Below are positions 54,078-64,000 of a DNA stretch of 64,000 bases, piece after piece. The notes below the pieces were generated by a model, which saw nothing but the letters and a program-made list of their open reading frames with translations, did no database searches and was not told the DNA's origin. Numbering within the stretch: position 1 is the stretch's first letter; every line of letters begins with the position of its first letter. The DNA is from Heracleum sosnowskyi. Lineage: Eukaryota > Streptophyta > Magnoliopsida > Apiales > Apiaceae. The translations under genes and the position numbers were made by a program. Where the stretch lies: NCBI GenBank assembly GCA_030848705.1, contig CM061237.1, forward strand, positions 83,137,910-83,201,909, in the 5' to 3' direction.

Positions 54078-57000
54078 CTATTCCGTGACCAGACATCTGA
54101 CTCCTATCTCCTCCACGTGTTCTTCAAAAACCTTAGCTGGTAAACTCTTCGTGAAAGGATCAGCCCGGTTGTCCTTTGATGCTATATCAGTCACAATAAT
54201 ATCTCCTCGCTTAACGAACTGTTGTATGAGGTGATACTTACGCTCAATGTGTTTTGCTGCTTTATCTTCTCGTGGTTCCTTTGTATTTGTAACAGAACCA
54301 GTATTATCACAATAAATTGTGATTTGCCGTGGCAAATTAGGAACTACATTCAAATCCAGCAGGAAATTCCGGAACCATATAGCCTCCTTGGCTGCCTCAG
54401 AGGCTGCCACATATTCAGCTACCATGGTTGAGTCTGCGATGCATTTCTGCTTCACACTCCTCCATATTACAGCTCCACCTCCTAAAGTAAAAACACACCC
54501 CGAGGTTGACTTCCTCTTATCCCTATCTGTCTGGAAATCTGAATCGGTATAACCCACAGGAAACAAGTCTGAAGCCTTGTAAATTAACATATACTTCTTA
54601 GTCCTTCGCAAGTACTTAAGTATCGTTTTTACTGCACTCCAATGTTCCTGACCTGGATTGGACTGATATCTACTGACCATGCCTACGGCAAAGCAAATAT
54701 CAGGTCTCGTGCATAACATGACATACATTAAGCTTCCACATGCTGAAGCATAAGGAACTGCTTTCATGTTCTCTATCTCCTTAGGTGTCTTAGGACACTG
54801 CTCCTTTGATAGAGAGACTCCATGTCTAAAAGGTAAATTACCCTTATTAGAGTCCTGCATGTTAAAACGAGCCAATACCTCATCAATGTACGGTTCTTGA
54901 GATAAAGCCAACGTTCTTTTCTTGCGATCTCTTATAACTTTGATCCCAAGAATGTATGCGGCTTCACCTAAGTCTTTCATTTCAAATTGTTTGAACAACC
55001 ATGCCTTAATAGATGACAGCATCTCTACATTGTTTCCAATGAGCAAAATGTCATCTACATATAGTACTAGAAAAACCACTGCATTTCCTTCACTTTTCCT
55101 ATACACACATGCTTCGCTTGGACTCTGATCATAACCATTTTTCTGGACGGCCTGATCAAAACGAATGTTCCACTCCCTGGAAGCTTGTTTCAGTCCATAA
55201 ATGGACTTCTTAAGCTTACACACTAGATGCTCTTGGCCCTCTTTGATGAATCCCTCTGGTTGCTGCATATGGATGTTTTCATCAAGACTTCCATTTAGGA
55301 AAGTTGTCTTGACATCCATTTGCCAAATCTCATAATCGAGATGAGCTGCTATAGATAAAAGAATCCGGATTGACTTAAGCATGACTACCGGAGAAAAGGT
55401 TTCCTCATAATCAATTCCTTGTTTCTGAGTATACCCTTTCGCAACAAGTCTTGCTTTCCAGGCTTTCACCTTTTTGTCAGATCCTCTTTTTCTTTTGTAG
55501 ATCCACTTGCATCCAATGGGTTTTACACCACTGGGTGGTTCCACGAGATCCCAGACTTTATTGGAATACATAGATTCCATCTCAGATTGCATAGCCTTTT
55601 TCCAAAGATCTGCATCCTTATCTTGCATTGCTTCTTCATATGTCCTGGGATCCTCATCATGTTCACCAGAGACTAAGTCCGAAGACTCTCCCAAAAACAT
55701 GAACCTCTCAGGTTGTTTAACAACCCTCCTACTACGACGAAGCATTGGAGTGGTATTAGTGATAGGTTGTTCATTTACTTGTGGTTGTTCTACTTGTACC
55801 GGTGGCATATTAGAATTATCTTGTCCTCTCACTAGTTCCTCTAAAACAACAGTACTCATGGGTTTGTGATTCATTATATAGTCTTCCTCTAAGAATCTAG
55901 CATTGGTGCTTACAATGATATCCCGATCCTTAGGACTATAAAACAAATACCCTTTTGTTCCCTTGGGATAACCCACAAACAGCCTCACTTCTATACGAGA
56001 ATCTAACTTAGTCACGTTCTTGTTCAGCACATGTGCTGGACAACCCCAAATCCGAATGTGTTTCAAACTAGGTTTGGTACTAGTCCACAATTCTTTTGGA
56101 GTTTTTGGAACTGACTTAGAAGGTACCAAGTTTAGAAGATAAGCCGCTATTTCTAGAGCATGCCGCCAAAATGACTTGGGTAAATTCGAATAACTCATCA
56201 TCGATCTAACACTCTCTAAAAGAGTCTGGTTCCTTCTTTCTGCTACACCATTCTGCTGAGGTGTGCCAGGTGCAGTCAACTGGGATGAAATACCATGTTC
56301 TGATAAATATTCTCTAAATTCTCCAAGCAGGTATTCGCCCCTACGATCTGATCGTAGTGACTTGATACATTTTCCTGAATGTCGCTTTTCCGCACTTGCT
56401 TTGTACTCTTTGAATTTTTCAAAGCACTCAGACTTGCGGTGCAACAGATAAATGTATCCATATCTCGAATAATCATCAATGAAAGTGACAAAATATTCAT
56501 ACCCACCTCTCGCTTGGATATTCATAGGTCCACATAAATCAGTATGAACCAATTCTAACACATCTTTGGCTCTATTTCCTTTTGCCTTAAAAGGTCTACT
56601 GGTCATTTTTCCTTCCAAGCAAGATTCACAGACTGGAAATGGCTCCACTGCCAACGAGCCTAAAGGCCCATCTACTACCAATCTTTGAATCCTCCTTAAG
56701 TTAATATGACCTAATCTCAAGTGCCAAAGATATGTTTGGTTCAATCCAGAAGGTTCCTTTCTTTTACTAGAGGTAGAAAGTGTATTATTAATTTCACTTG
56801 GTTGCAGCATTGGTTCTATAGGATTAATAATATATAAATTGTCTTGCAATGTACCAGAACATATAACTCGTTTATTCATCATAATGGAAACATTACGATC
56901 CAAACAAACATTATAACCATCCATAGCAAGTTTAGAAACCGAAATTAAATTCCTTCTAAATGAAGGTACATAAAGACAATTATTCAAAACCAAAATCCTA

Positions 57001-57332
57001 TCATAACCAAAAGATAAAGAAATAACTCCAACTGCAACCACTGCTACTTTCGTAGCATCTCCCATGAACACATATATCTCGCCATCTCTAAGCAGCCTGG
57101 TTTTCTGGAACCCCTGCATGGAATTACAAACATGATCAGTGGTTCCTGTGTCTACACACCAAGTGCTCGTAGACATAGCCGCTATATATGTTTCCGTAAC
57201 AAGAGAAAGAGACATACCAGCATTGTTCTTCTTAGACAGAGGACAATCCTTTTTCCAGTGACCCGACTGCTTGCACTTGAAGCACTTGCCCTTAGGCTTC
57301 TTCACTGAATTCTGAACTCCCAATGGTTTCAC
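54078..57332 (-). CDS. pol: pol of the nested copia, open 1084-codon frame
   Basis: The frame covers, in order, a zinc knuckle CFKCKQSGHWKKDC (residues about 17-30, the gag C-terminus), protease with the DTG triad at residue 61, integrase zinc domain (HLRLGH ... CESCLEGK), DDE core with HTDLCGP, SDRRGEY (Gly to Arg next to the Asp) and GVAERRN, then RT with QMDVKTTFLNG and LYVDDILLIG, and RNase H with GYTDSDF, VAEYVAA and YCDNTGS. The catalytic residues of all four enzymes look present. The true translation would start in gag, where a frameshift near 57400 and a stop at 57752 intervene, so normal gag-pol expression is doubtful. The listed first Met is only the start of the open frame. Confidence 0.88.
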   Translation of the reverse strand: MKPLGVQNSVKKPKGKCFKCKQSGHWKKDCPLSKKNNAGMSLSLVTETYIAAMSTSTWCVDTGTTDHVCNSMQGFQKTRLLRDGEIYVFMGDATKVAVVAVGVISLSFGYDRILVLNNCLYVPSFRRNLISVSKLAMDGYNVCLDRNVSIMMNKRVICSGTLQDNLYIINPIEPMLQPSEINNTLSTSSKRKEPSGLNQTYLWHLRLGHINLRRIQRLVVDGPLGSLAVEPFPVCESCLEGKMTSRPFKAKGNRAKDVLELVHTDLCGPMNIQARGGYEYFVTFIDDYSRYGYIYLLHRKSECFEKFKEYKASAEKRHSGKCIKSLRSDRRGEYLLGEFREYLSEHGISSQLTAPGTPQQNGVAERRNQTLLESVRSMMSYSNLPKSFWRHALEIAAYLLNLVPSKSVPKTPKELWTSTKPSLKHIRIWGCPAHVLNKNVTKLDSRIEVRLFVGYPKGTKGYLFYSPKDRDIIVSTNARFLEEDYIMNHKPMSTVVLEELVRGQDNSNMPPVQVEQPQVNEQPITNTTPMLRRSRRVVKQPERFMFLGESSDLVSGEHDEDPRTYEEAMQDKDADLWKKAMQSEMESMYSNKVWDLVEPPSGVKPIGCKWIYKRKRGSDKKVKAWKARLVAKGYTQKQGIDYEETFSPVVMLKSIRILLSIAAHLDYEIWQMDVKTTFLNGSLDENIHMQQPEGFIKEGQEHLVCKLKKSIYGLKQASREWNIRFDQAVQKNGYDQSPSEACVYRKSEGNAVVFLVLYVDDILLIGNNVEMLSSIKAWLFKQFEMKDLGEAAYILGIKVIRDRKKRTLALSQEPYIDEVLARFNMQDSNKGNLPFRHGVSLSKEQCPKTPKEIENMKAVPYASACGSLMYVMLCTRPDICFAVGMVSRYQSNPGQEHWSAVKTILKYLRRTKKYMLIYKASDLFPVGYTDSDFQTDRDKRKSTSGCVFTLGGGAVIWRSVKQKCIADSTMVAEYVAASEAAKEAIWFRNFLLDLNVVPNLPRQITIYCDNTGSVTNTKEPREDKAAKHIERKYHLIQQFVKRGDIIVTDIASKDNRADPFTKSLPAKVFEEHVEEIGVRCLVTE

Positions 57333-58033
57333 AACTTTCTGTGTCTGAACCTTCTTCTTCTTCTTTCCTTTCGGCTTTGAAGAAGAAACTTTCTCAGCAC
57401 ATTTACCTGAACATGCTGCTGAAATAATGATTCCGCTGCCTGAAGCTCTGTCAGAAGTTCTGCAAGACTATACAACTTCTTGTTCATGTTGTAATTCAAG
57501 CGAAACGGCTCAAAGCTTTTTGGCGAACTCATAAGTATGATATCGACCTGCGTTTCCGCATCAATATCAGCACCAAGGACCTCTAGTTCATTTATATGAG
57601 ACATCATCAGAAGAACATGGTCCCTTACAGGTGTTTTTTCAGCCATCTGAGTGTTCATTAGAGACTTCATTGCTACTTGCCTAGCAGCCCTATTCTGATC
57701 TCCGAAAAGCTCCTTGAGATTATAGAGCATATCTGCAGCAGTGGTCATGGCCTAATGCTGATGTTGCAAAACACCCGACATTGCTGCCAGAATGTAACAT
57801 CGCGACATCTCATCTGCCTTAGTCCACTTCTTAAAATACTCTTTATCCTCATCCGGAGCATCGGCAGCAGGCTGGTCCGGTTTGGGTTCAACAGTACAAA
57901 ATTTAAACTCTTCAGCAGTCAACACTATGTCCAAATTGCGTTTCCATTCAATATAGTTAGGTCCGGTAAGTTTGTTATCCTTAAGTATGGTGAAAAGTGG
58001 ATTAAAGCCCATTCTATCCTGAGAATCATGCAT
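57329..58033 (-). pseudogene. gag: gag of the nested copia, one stop and one frameshift
   Basis: Starts at ATG 58033 (MHDSQDRMGFNPLFTIL). A TAG at 57754-57752 interrupts it where a Gln codon is likely. The frame continues through the gag domain (NLKELFGDQNRAARQ, SLMNTQMAEKTPVRDHVLLM) and then near 57400 slips into a Lys/Arg-rich wrong frame ending at 57329. The pol frame carries the proper Lys-rich continuation, so a small indel lies there. Confidence 0.85.
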
Positions 58034-59618
58034 ATAACACTTAATCAGAAAATTGCATATATCTTAAAACCTATTTGTTTCCTCTAACAATTAATTAAAA
58101 TTAATGCACTAATATTTAAATTCCATAAATATCTGGTACGCCATGATGGATGACAGATATGCCATTTAAATTTAAATATTACTTCGGTCCTACTACTAAA
58201 TAATACGCCACGTTAGGGTGGACTATATATTATATTTCATAGCTAAGTGTATACCATTATTTAGATCTTAAGTTGCCTTTAGTCAGACCCATCCGTTCGA
58301 TGTATCAATGGATAAATCCCAGGTGTTTTCGGTGAAGTCACAGACGGACTCGCTTAAAAACACAACCCCTAAGACAGAAATATCCATTATCAACATCAAT
58401 CAAGGAATGTCCAACTTTTTTCTCGAATTCTATGAAACTTGGTATGTCACGATGGGGTGAGCTTACCTTTCATTATTCGTGATTAACTTAAGAAGATTGT
58501 CTTAGTAATATCCTTAACACTACCCAGACGTCATAAATCATACGCCACGATGGGTGACATATATCCAATTCATAATCGTCCTAGTGTTAAATTACATACA
58601 ACCAATAATAGATGACCATGGGATCTAATATCAAATTAATTCCCTCTCCCACTTAGTATTTTAACATGAGTAATTTTATCTAGATGCATCGCCCTATGTT
58701 ATTTCTTCGAGGTCCACATGTTATCAAAATAACAATACAAAGAACACATAACATAGCATAGCATGCATCTCTGCATAATTAAATGGGGCCTATGTCATTA
58801 TAATTATGTCTAACATGCATTCCAAATACACACATAATTTAATAACATAAAACATTTAATTAAAGCAATAAATGAAAATTTATGTCCATGTCGTCCTATT
58901 TATGTTAACCATGCAATTAAAATTACACACATAATTAACAACACACATAATAATTATTTAATGCAATAATTAAAATTAAATAGCAGAAAAATTAAAATAA
59001 AAAATAAATCCACTATTATGGCCAAAAAAAAAATTCATCCGAAAATCCTGCGAAAACTTCAACTCGCTGTTTGAGGGTCTAAACGAGCTCAGACGCACAT
59101 GAAACTTCGACAAAGTCACTTTTCAATCGTGTAGAACATCGAAATCCCTTTCCGCAAAGGTATTACTCATCGAAATCCGACACCGTATACAAAAGTTACA
59201 ACAGTTCGAAGTTGCATAGGCGAAATCTTGTAGCATCAGCGGAAGAACTTTGTTTTCTTGCAACTCCGTCGATCAAATAGTTACATACAACATAACATAC
59301 CTATTCTATTACATCAGATCATAATCTAACATGAATACAAATCATGATTACAAGATTACAAAATCATAATAGAAAACAAAACTAGCACGATCAACCCTCG
59401 TGATTTAGAACCACGATAAACCACGTGGAAACCAAAACAAAAAATAACCACGATTAAACCATGTGGGATCCAAACACATAATTAAAATAAAACGAGGCCA
59501 TAATAGTGGATACTAAACAACCTGCAAAAGATTATTATCCAAGCATACCACTATACAAACATAACCAATTTTAATTACGACATGGACATCATATCATAAA
59601 ACATAGAACCCATAACCA
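58034..59618 (-). other. long leader of the nested copia
   Basis: 1.58 kb without a long ORF. On the plus strand, four degenerate copies of ACGCCACGATGG-like sequence lie at about 58138, 58206, 58445 and 58552, next to CATA/TATC steps. A second group of CCACGAT/CCACGTGG strings lies at 59411-59460, including the palindrome CACGTG. Nothing else recognised. Confidence 0.55.
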
Positions 59619-59632
59619 GGCTCTTGATACTA
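59619..59632 (-). other. primer-binding site of the nested copia
   Basis: The minus strand reads TAGTATCAAGAGCC just inside the 5' LTR, a variant of the initiator-Met site. Confidence 0.75.
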
Positions 59633-59634
59633 AT

Positions 59635-60740
59635 TGTTGGGAACCACGGACTTGGGGTTCTACTACATTTTATGATACACAATTAAGGAGTGCGAAAAGA
59701 AAATCACCTTGTTAACGGTTGATTCCACGCTCTTCTATTGTATTCCCAAATTCCCTTGAGCGAAGTGTGGCCTCCGTCTTCTCAAGTTAACCTCTCTTCT
59801 TGCTCCTAGGTGGCTACAATATTTTTCTTAACCAACCCTAGCAAGAAGAGAATAAGAATATATATATAGGGCTACAATAGGGATCATGGATAATTAGGTT
59901 GGGCCTTTTAATTACATCCTGGGCCTAGCCCAATGTAATTAAATATTAATTCAATCCACTAAAGAATTAATATTTGCACTACCTTTCCTAATACCGCAAC
60001 TTAATTAATTAATTCGGTTCCAATATTATTTGCTTATTAAATTCCCCATGTTTAAAATAGCGCATGCCCATTAATTAAATAAATTACTGATAATTCATTT
60101 AATTAACATCTTATATCCTTGATCATCCACTCTACCTTTATTTAATTATGCCAGAATAAATCCACCTGCAGGGTTTCACATAATTAAATCCTTTTGAGCT
60201 TTCAAGGGGACATCATTAACCCGAATATTATCAGGACACGGATTCCTTCAATAAATAATATTCACCATATATATTATTCCATCACCCAAAACATAATGAT
60301 ATAATTCAAAAGAATTATTTCATATATAAATCAAAGCATGTAAATAATATACACGTGTCAATTACTATATCCGGATTAAGAACCTAAGCATTAATAATAA
60401 CATAGAATCTTAGTTCACCTTCTTAATCAGTTTAAGGGAACAATTCTAAATTTGATCCTGTTCAATATACACAAAGTATACAAGTATTATTTAATAGTCA
60501 AGATAAACTATTCCCAAATAATACTTCAGTTATTCCAGTGGTTTGTCTAATTCCACTTAAACTGTGAACCCTTTATATTATATATAGACACTGATAATTT
60601 AATCTTCTGTTATCCCATTTGATACTAAATTATCCACAATATATAATAAATAGACAATGTAAAAATATGCAATCAAGATTCTCAATAAAATGGACAATGT
60701 TTATATACTACTAATGAATAGTTTAGTATAAAACCCAACA
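59635..60740 (-). repeat. 5' LTR of the nested copia (1106 bp)
   Basis: Pairs with 52899-54002; the next five bases CAAAG are the target duplication. Confidence 0.93.
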
Positions 60741-60745
60741 CAAAG
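60741..60745. repeat. target-site duplication CAAAG, right
   Basis: Partner of 52894-52898. Confidence 0.95.
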
Positions 60746-62863
60746 TGCTTTGTACTTAAAGATGGAGAACATCTTGGCAAGTTTGATGCCAAAGCAGATG
60801 AAGGCATTTTTCTGGGCTATTCTCTGGAATCTAAGGCTTTCAGGGTATATGTGATTGAAGATAAGAAGGTGTTGGAAAGCTTTAATGTAACATTTGACGA
60901 CAGCAAAAGACCAGGCCTGCAAACTGGAGAGAACTCTGAATCCTTGGTATTTGAAAATCTATCAGGAGATCTCTCTGACAATGAAGAAGTACCTGAAGTT
61001 GTTATAGTTATTAATAATAATCATAATGATAATGATTCTGGACAAAGTGGTGACCAAAGTGGAGATCCTCAAAATTCTATAGGATCCACTAGTCAGTCTA
61101 TAGAATCATCAGATCAAACCGTCAACAAATCAGGGGGAGCAGGAGAAGGATCAACTAGTCACACTCCACAACATCTAGAACAAGGAGAATCATCAAGATC
61201 GCATCTGCCAAGACAAAGGGTATGGAATGGAGATCATCCCTTTCACTTGATCATTGGTTATCCGGACACAGGAGTGAGAACTAGGAGAACATCACAAAAT
61301 GAATGTCACTATTCTGGGTTTCTTTCAGAAACAGAACCTAAGAAAGTTGAAGATGCTCTAGATGATCCAGATTGGGTGATTGCTATGCAAGAGGAACTCA
61401 ATCAGTTTGAAAGGCAGAAAGTTTGGAAGCTGGTACCCAGGCCTAAGGGAAAATCTGTTATTGGAACAAGATGGGTATTCAGAAATAAGTTGGACGAAGA
61501 TGGCATTGTAACGAGAAACAAAGCCAGACTGGTTGCTAAAGGTTACTCTCAAGAAGAGGGAATTGATTATGATGAAACCTATGCACCAGTAGCAAGACTT
61601 GAGGCCATCAGAATGTTTCTGGCATTTGCTGCACATTCCAATTACAAGGTATATCATATGGATGTGAAGAGTGCTTTTCTGAACAGGGAGTTAGAAGAAG
61701 AAGTGTATGTGGAACAACCTCCAGGTTTTGAGGATTCAAAACTGGCAGACTTTGTGTACTTTCTATTCAAATCTCTCTACGGACTCAAACAAGCTCTAAG
61801 GACATGGTATGACACTCTCTCTGAATTCTTACTTGAAAATGATTTTACAAGAGGTGTTGTAGACAAAACTCTCTTTGTCAAAAAGCATAAAAATGATTTG
61901 ATATTGGTGCAAGTATATGTTGATGACATAATATTTGGTTCTACTAATGATGATCTATGCAAGAGATTTGCTAAGTTAATGCATAGTCGTTATGAAATGA
62001 GCATGATGGGTGAATTGTCATTCTTTCTTGGACTGCAAGTATACCAAAAACAAGATGGTATATTCATTTGTCAGTCCAAGTACATTAAAGATCTTCTGAA
62101 GAAGTATCAAATGGAAGACTCATCTACAGCAAAGACTCCTATGCCAACTGCCACTAAGCTTGATAAGGATGAAACTGGTAAGAAGGTTGACATCACAGGC
62201 TACAGAGGTATGATAGGCTCATTACTTTATCTCACTGCAAGTAGACCAGATATAATGTTTGCAACATGCTTGTGTGCTAGGTTTCAGTCTGATCCTAAAG
62301 AATCTCATCTAATAGCTGTTAAGCGAATATTTAGATATCTTAAGGGGACTCCAAATCTTGGAATTTGGTACCCTAAAGATACAGGATTTGATCTTATTGG
62401 ATACACAGACTCTGATTTTGCAGGTTGTAAGATTGATCAGAAGAGTACTTCAAGAAGCTGTCAGTTTCTTGGAAGAAGATTAGTTTCTTGGTATAGCAAG
62501 AAGCAGCATTCAGTTTCCACATCAACAGCTGGGGCTGAATACATTACTGCTGGAAGCTGCTGTGCTCAGATCTTGTGGATGAGAAACCAACTTCGTGACT
62601 ATGGGATTTTGTTGACAAAGATTCCAATATTTTGCTACAACCCAAGTGCCATAGCAATCTCAAACAACCCAGTGCAACACTCGAGGACGAAGCACATCGA
62701 CATCAGGTATCATTTTATCCGAGAGCATGTCATGAATGGAACTGTGGAGTTACATTTTGTACCCACAGAGGATCAAATTGCAGACATCTTTACTAAACCG
62801 CTTGATGAATCCACTTTTTCTAAGCTGGTTGGTGAACTTGGGATGTTAAATCTTTCTAATTGA
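60746..62863 (+). pseudogene. pol: SIRE-2 pol, second part: RT and RNase H, open frame
   Basis: Open for 705 codons from the target duplication to TGA 62861, continuing the integrase C-terminus after the copia (CFVLKDGEHLGKFDAKADEG). A Ser/Gln/Asp-rich linker covers about 60900-61220. RT begins about 61340 (DWVIAMQEELNQFERQKVW), with HMDVKSAFLNR and YVDDIIFGST at about 61916-61945. RNase H has GYTDSDFAG and STAGAEY, but FCYNPSAI has Tyr at 62636 where this family has Asp, a catalytic residue, so RNase H is probably dead. It is cut from its protease-integrase half by the nested copia. Confidence 0.9.
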
Positions 62864-63340
62864 TTTTGATCAGAAGTCAGTAACTGCAGATAGTCCTAGT
62901 GAATACATGAGTTTAAGAATTTCCATATCCTTAGGACTCATGAATTTATTTTCTGGAGCAATTCTCGTAGTTAGGATTATTGTACTAATTTTATGTCATA
63001 ATTATGGATGATATATCTTCTGGCATTTAATTGGTTATTAATTCTAAAAATTATTTAGGTGCTAATATTTGTTCTAAATATTTAAGCATCTATTTAATTT
63101 GAATTAATTTACTTTGTTTTTGACATTGTAGATTTATGCAGCATAATTTATTGGATTTTAATTGATTAATATCATTTGTTGATATTTAGTCGATTTTATT
63201 CTGAGAAAATTGTGAATTTTCTGTTAACAATTGATTTTGGTAAATTTTAAAAGATTTATTCAAAGTAAAACTTGACAGAAAATTAAAAGTCTGATTTTTA
63301 GAACATGAACAGGTTTTAGAAATTGGAAAGAAGCAAAAAA

Positions 63341-63990
63341 TATCGAATTTTAGAAAATTCGATAGTTTTTCTAAGTACTAGTTAAAAACCATCGAACAAA
63401 AAATTTGATAGTTTTTAAGTAGGAAAAGAAAAACCATAGAAATAAACCTTTCGATAGTTTTTGACATTGAATGAAAAATATATCGTAGTGAATTTATTTG
63501 ATTTAATATTTAAATTCTCGATAGATTTTCATAAAAGCATTTGATAGTTTTTGAGTTTACAAAGAAAAAGACTTCGATAGTTTTTCTGATAAACGTTTTA
63601 AATTCAAAATTTCAAACACTTCGATAGTTTTTGAAAAACTATCGAGGTGCAGTTGGCGTTTTTGCCCCTCACAGAAAACTATCGGTAGTATAAATAAAAA
63701 CTATCGAACATAAAAGGACATTTCTGCCCCTGACAGTTTCAAAAAGGTATAAAACAATACCTTAGTTTCTTTTCTTTTCATTGTTTACAGATCTAAGAAA
63801 AGCAAAGGGAGTTTTATATACTTACAATACATATACACGGCCAAAAACAAGTTCTTGATAGTTTCTTCAATCAATTCACTGTTAAGCTCTTGAAAATCCA
63901 TTTTCACCACAGTGATTTCACCATTAACCGTGACAGTTCTCTATTCTGAGTTTCTGTTAAGGTTTTTAAAGGGAAAACTATCGAAAACAT
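63341..63990. repeat. array of TCGATAGTTTTT motifs in both orientations
   Basis: Sense copies near 63359, 63451, 63573 and 63621, with variants near 63404 and 63542. Complement copies near 63634, 63676, 63698 and 63974, with a variant near 63383. Pairs such as 63621/63634 can form a hairpin. Confidence 0.85.
63748..63754 (+). promoter_or_regulatory. candidate internal TATA box of SIRE-2
   Basis: TATAAAA in GGTATAAAACAAT, followed by a pyrimidine-rich CTTAGTTTCTTTTCTTTTC leader, about 890 bp after pol and before the expected extra ORF. Confidence 0.45.
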
Positions 63991-64000
63991 CACTTAAAAC

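Larger units (their letters stand above)
52899..60740 (-). mobile_element. complete minus-strand Ty1/copia element (7842 bp)
   Basis: Bounded by TGTTGGGAACC and CCCAACA, with 5 bp target duplications. On the minus strand: 5' LTR (60740-59635), primer site, a 1.6 kb leader, gag, pol with integrase before RT, purine tract, 3' LTR (54002-52899). The LTRs differ by about seven substitutions and one 2 bp indel by eye. Gag has one stop and one frameshift; the pol frame is open. It is the youngest insertion on the right side. The copia lineage is not resolved; Tork/TAR-like by the RNase H motifs. Confidence 0.93.
48093..64000 (+). mobile_element. SIRE-2: Sirevirus-type copia of the SIRE-1 family, split by a copia insertion
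   Basis: 5' LTR, primer site, gag, protease-integrase, a nested copia at 52899-60740, then RT-RNase H and a post-pol region; the window ends before the extra ORF and 3' LTR. Integrase before RT marks copia; YVDDIIFGST and KQHSVSTSTAGAEY are typical of SIRE. The LTR belongs to the SIRE-1 family. Confidence 0.92.
62864..64000 (+). other. SIRE-2 post-pol region with motif array and TATA box
   Basis: No ORF to the window edge. AT-rich. From 63341 to 63990 it carries about a dozen copies of TCGATAGTTTTT or its complement. The family's extra ORF (compare 1-1983) is expected downstream, off the window. Confidence 0.7.

Noticed and set aside
54222..55869. Several plus-strand ORFs of 60-120 codons across the nested copia pol
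   Set aside because: They are antisense shadows of a well supported 1084-codon pol frame.

Overview
This 64 kb window looks like nuclear repeat DNA from a flowering plant, probably a eudicot. It is AT-rich and made almost entirely of LTR retrotransposons inserted into one another. I see no ordinary host gene, tRNA, rRNA or CRISPR array. The organism is inferred from the plant-typical element lineages (Sirevirus/SIRE copia and Tekay/Del chromovirus gypsy) and from initiator-tRNA-Met primer sites of the TGGTATCAGAGC type. I cannot name the species.

Layout, left to right. (1) 1-3335: the 3' end of a SIRE-type copia element (SIRE-1), with an extra ORF downstream of pol and its 3' LTR. (2) 3336-12942: a plus-strand Tekay chromovirus whose 5' LTR was cut by SIRE-1. 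It has a leader ORF, broken gag, protease-RT-RNase H-integrase-chromodomain pol, and a 3.1 kb 3' LTR. (3) 12943-16232: AT-rich DNA with a 1 kb terminal-inverted-repeat element sitting in a TA microsatellite. (4) 16233-24418: a second SIRE family (SIRE-3) with a 5' LTR, an intact 615-codon gag, ruined pol, and a 73-codon ORF with its own TATA box and poly(A) signal. (5) 24419-31132: a minus-strand Tekay element that lost most of pol. (6) A tandem segmental duplication: sequence starting at 23065 begins again at 31128. The second unit is split by (7) 31307-45732, a Tekay-like element with 5.09 kb LTRs and a decayed interior, flanked by the 5 bp duplication TCTAG. The second unit then continues with the duplicated 73-codon ORF and a third copy of the minus-strand Tekay LTR. 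(8) 48093-64000: another element of the SIRE-1 family (SIRE-2), inserted in that LTR. Its pol is split by (9) 52899-60740, a complete minus-strand copia element with 5 bp target duplication CAAAG. SIRE-2 runs off the right edge before its extra ORF.

Insertion order can be read from the nesting: SIRE-3, then minus Tekay, then the tandem duplication, then the 14.4 kb Tekay-like element and SIRE-2 in the second unit, then the copia inside SIRE-2. Nearly every coding region is broken, often at codons where one C-to-T or G-to-A transition gives a stop, as expected of methylated, silenced DNA. The intact long frames are the SIRE-3 gag, the RT half of SIRE-2 pol, and the pol frame of the nested copia.

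The most interesting signals are accessory. Two diverged Tekay copies share a non-canonical leader ORF. SIRE elements carry extra ORFs or regions with internal TATA boxes. The SIRE-1/SIRE-2 family has a short inverted motif, TCGATAGTTTTT, arrayed both in the LTR and in the post-pol region. A 12-unit hairpin array lies in the 5 kb LTRs, in an element whose LTRs are nearly identical although its coding region is wrecked.
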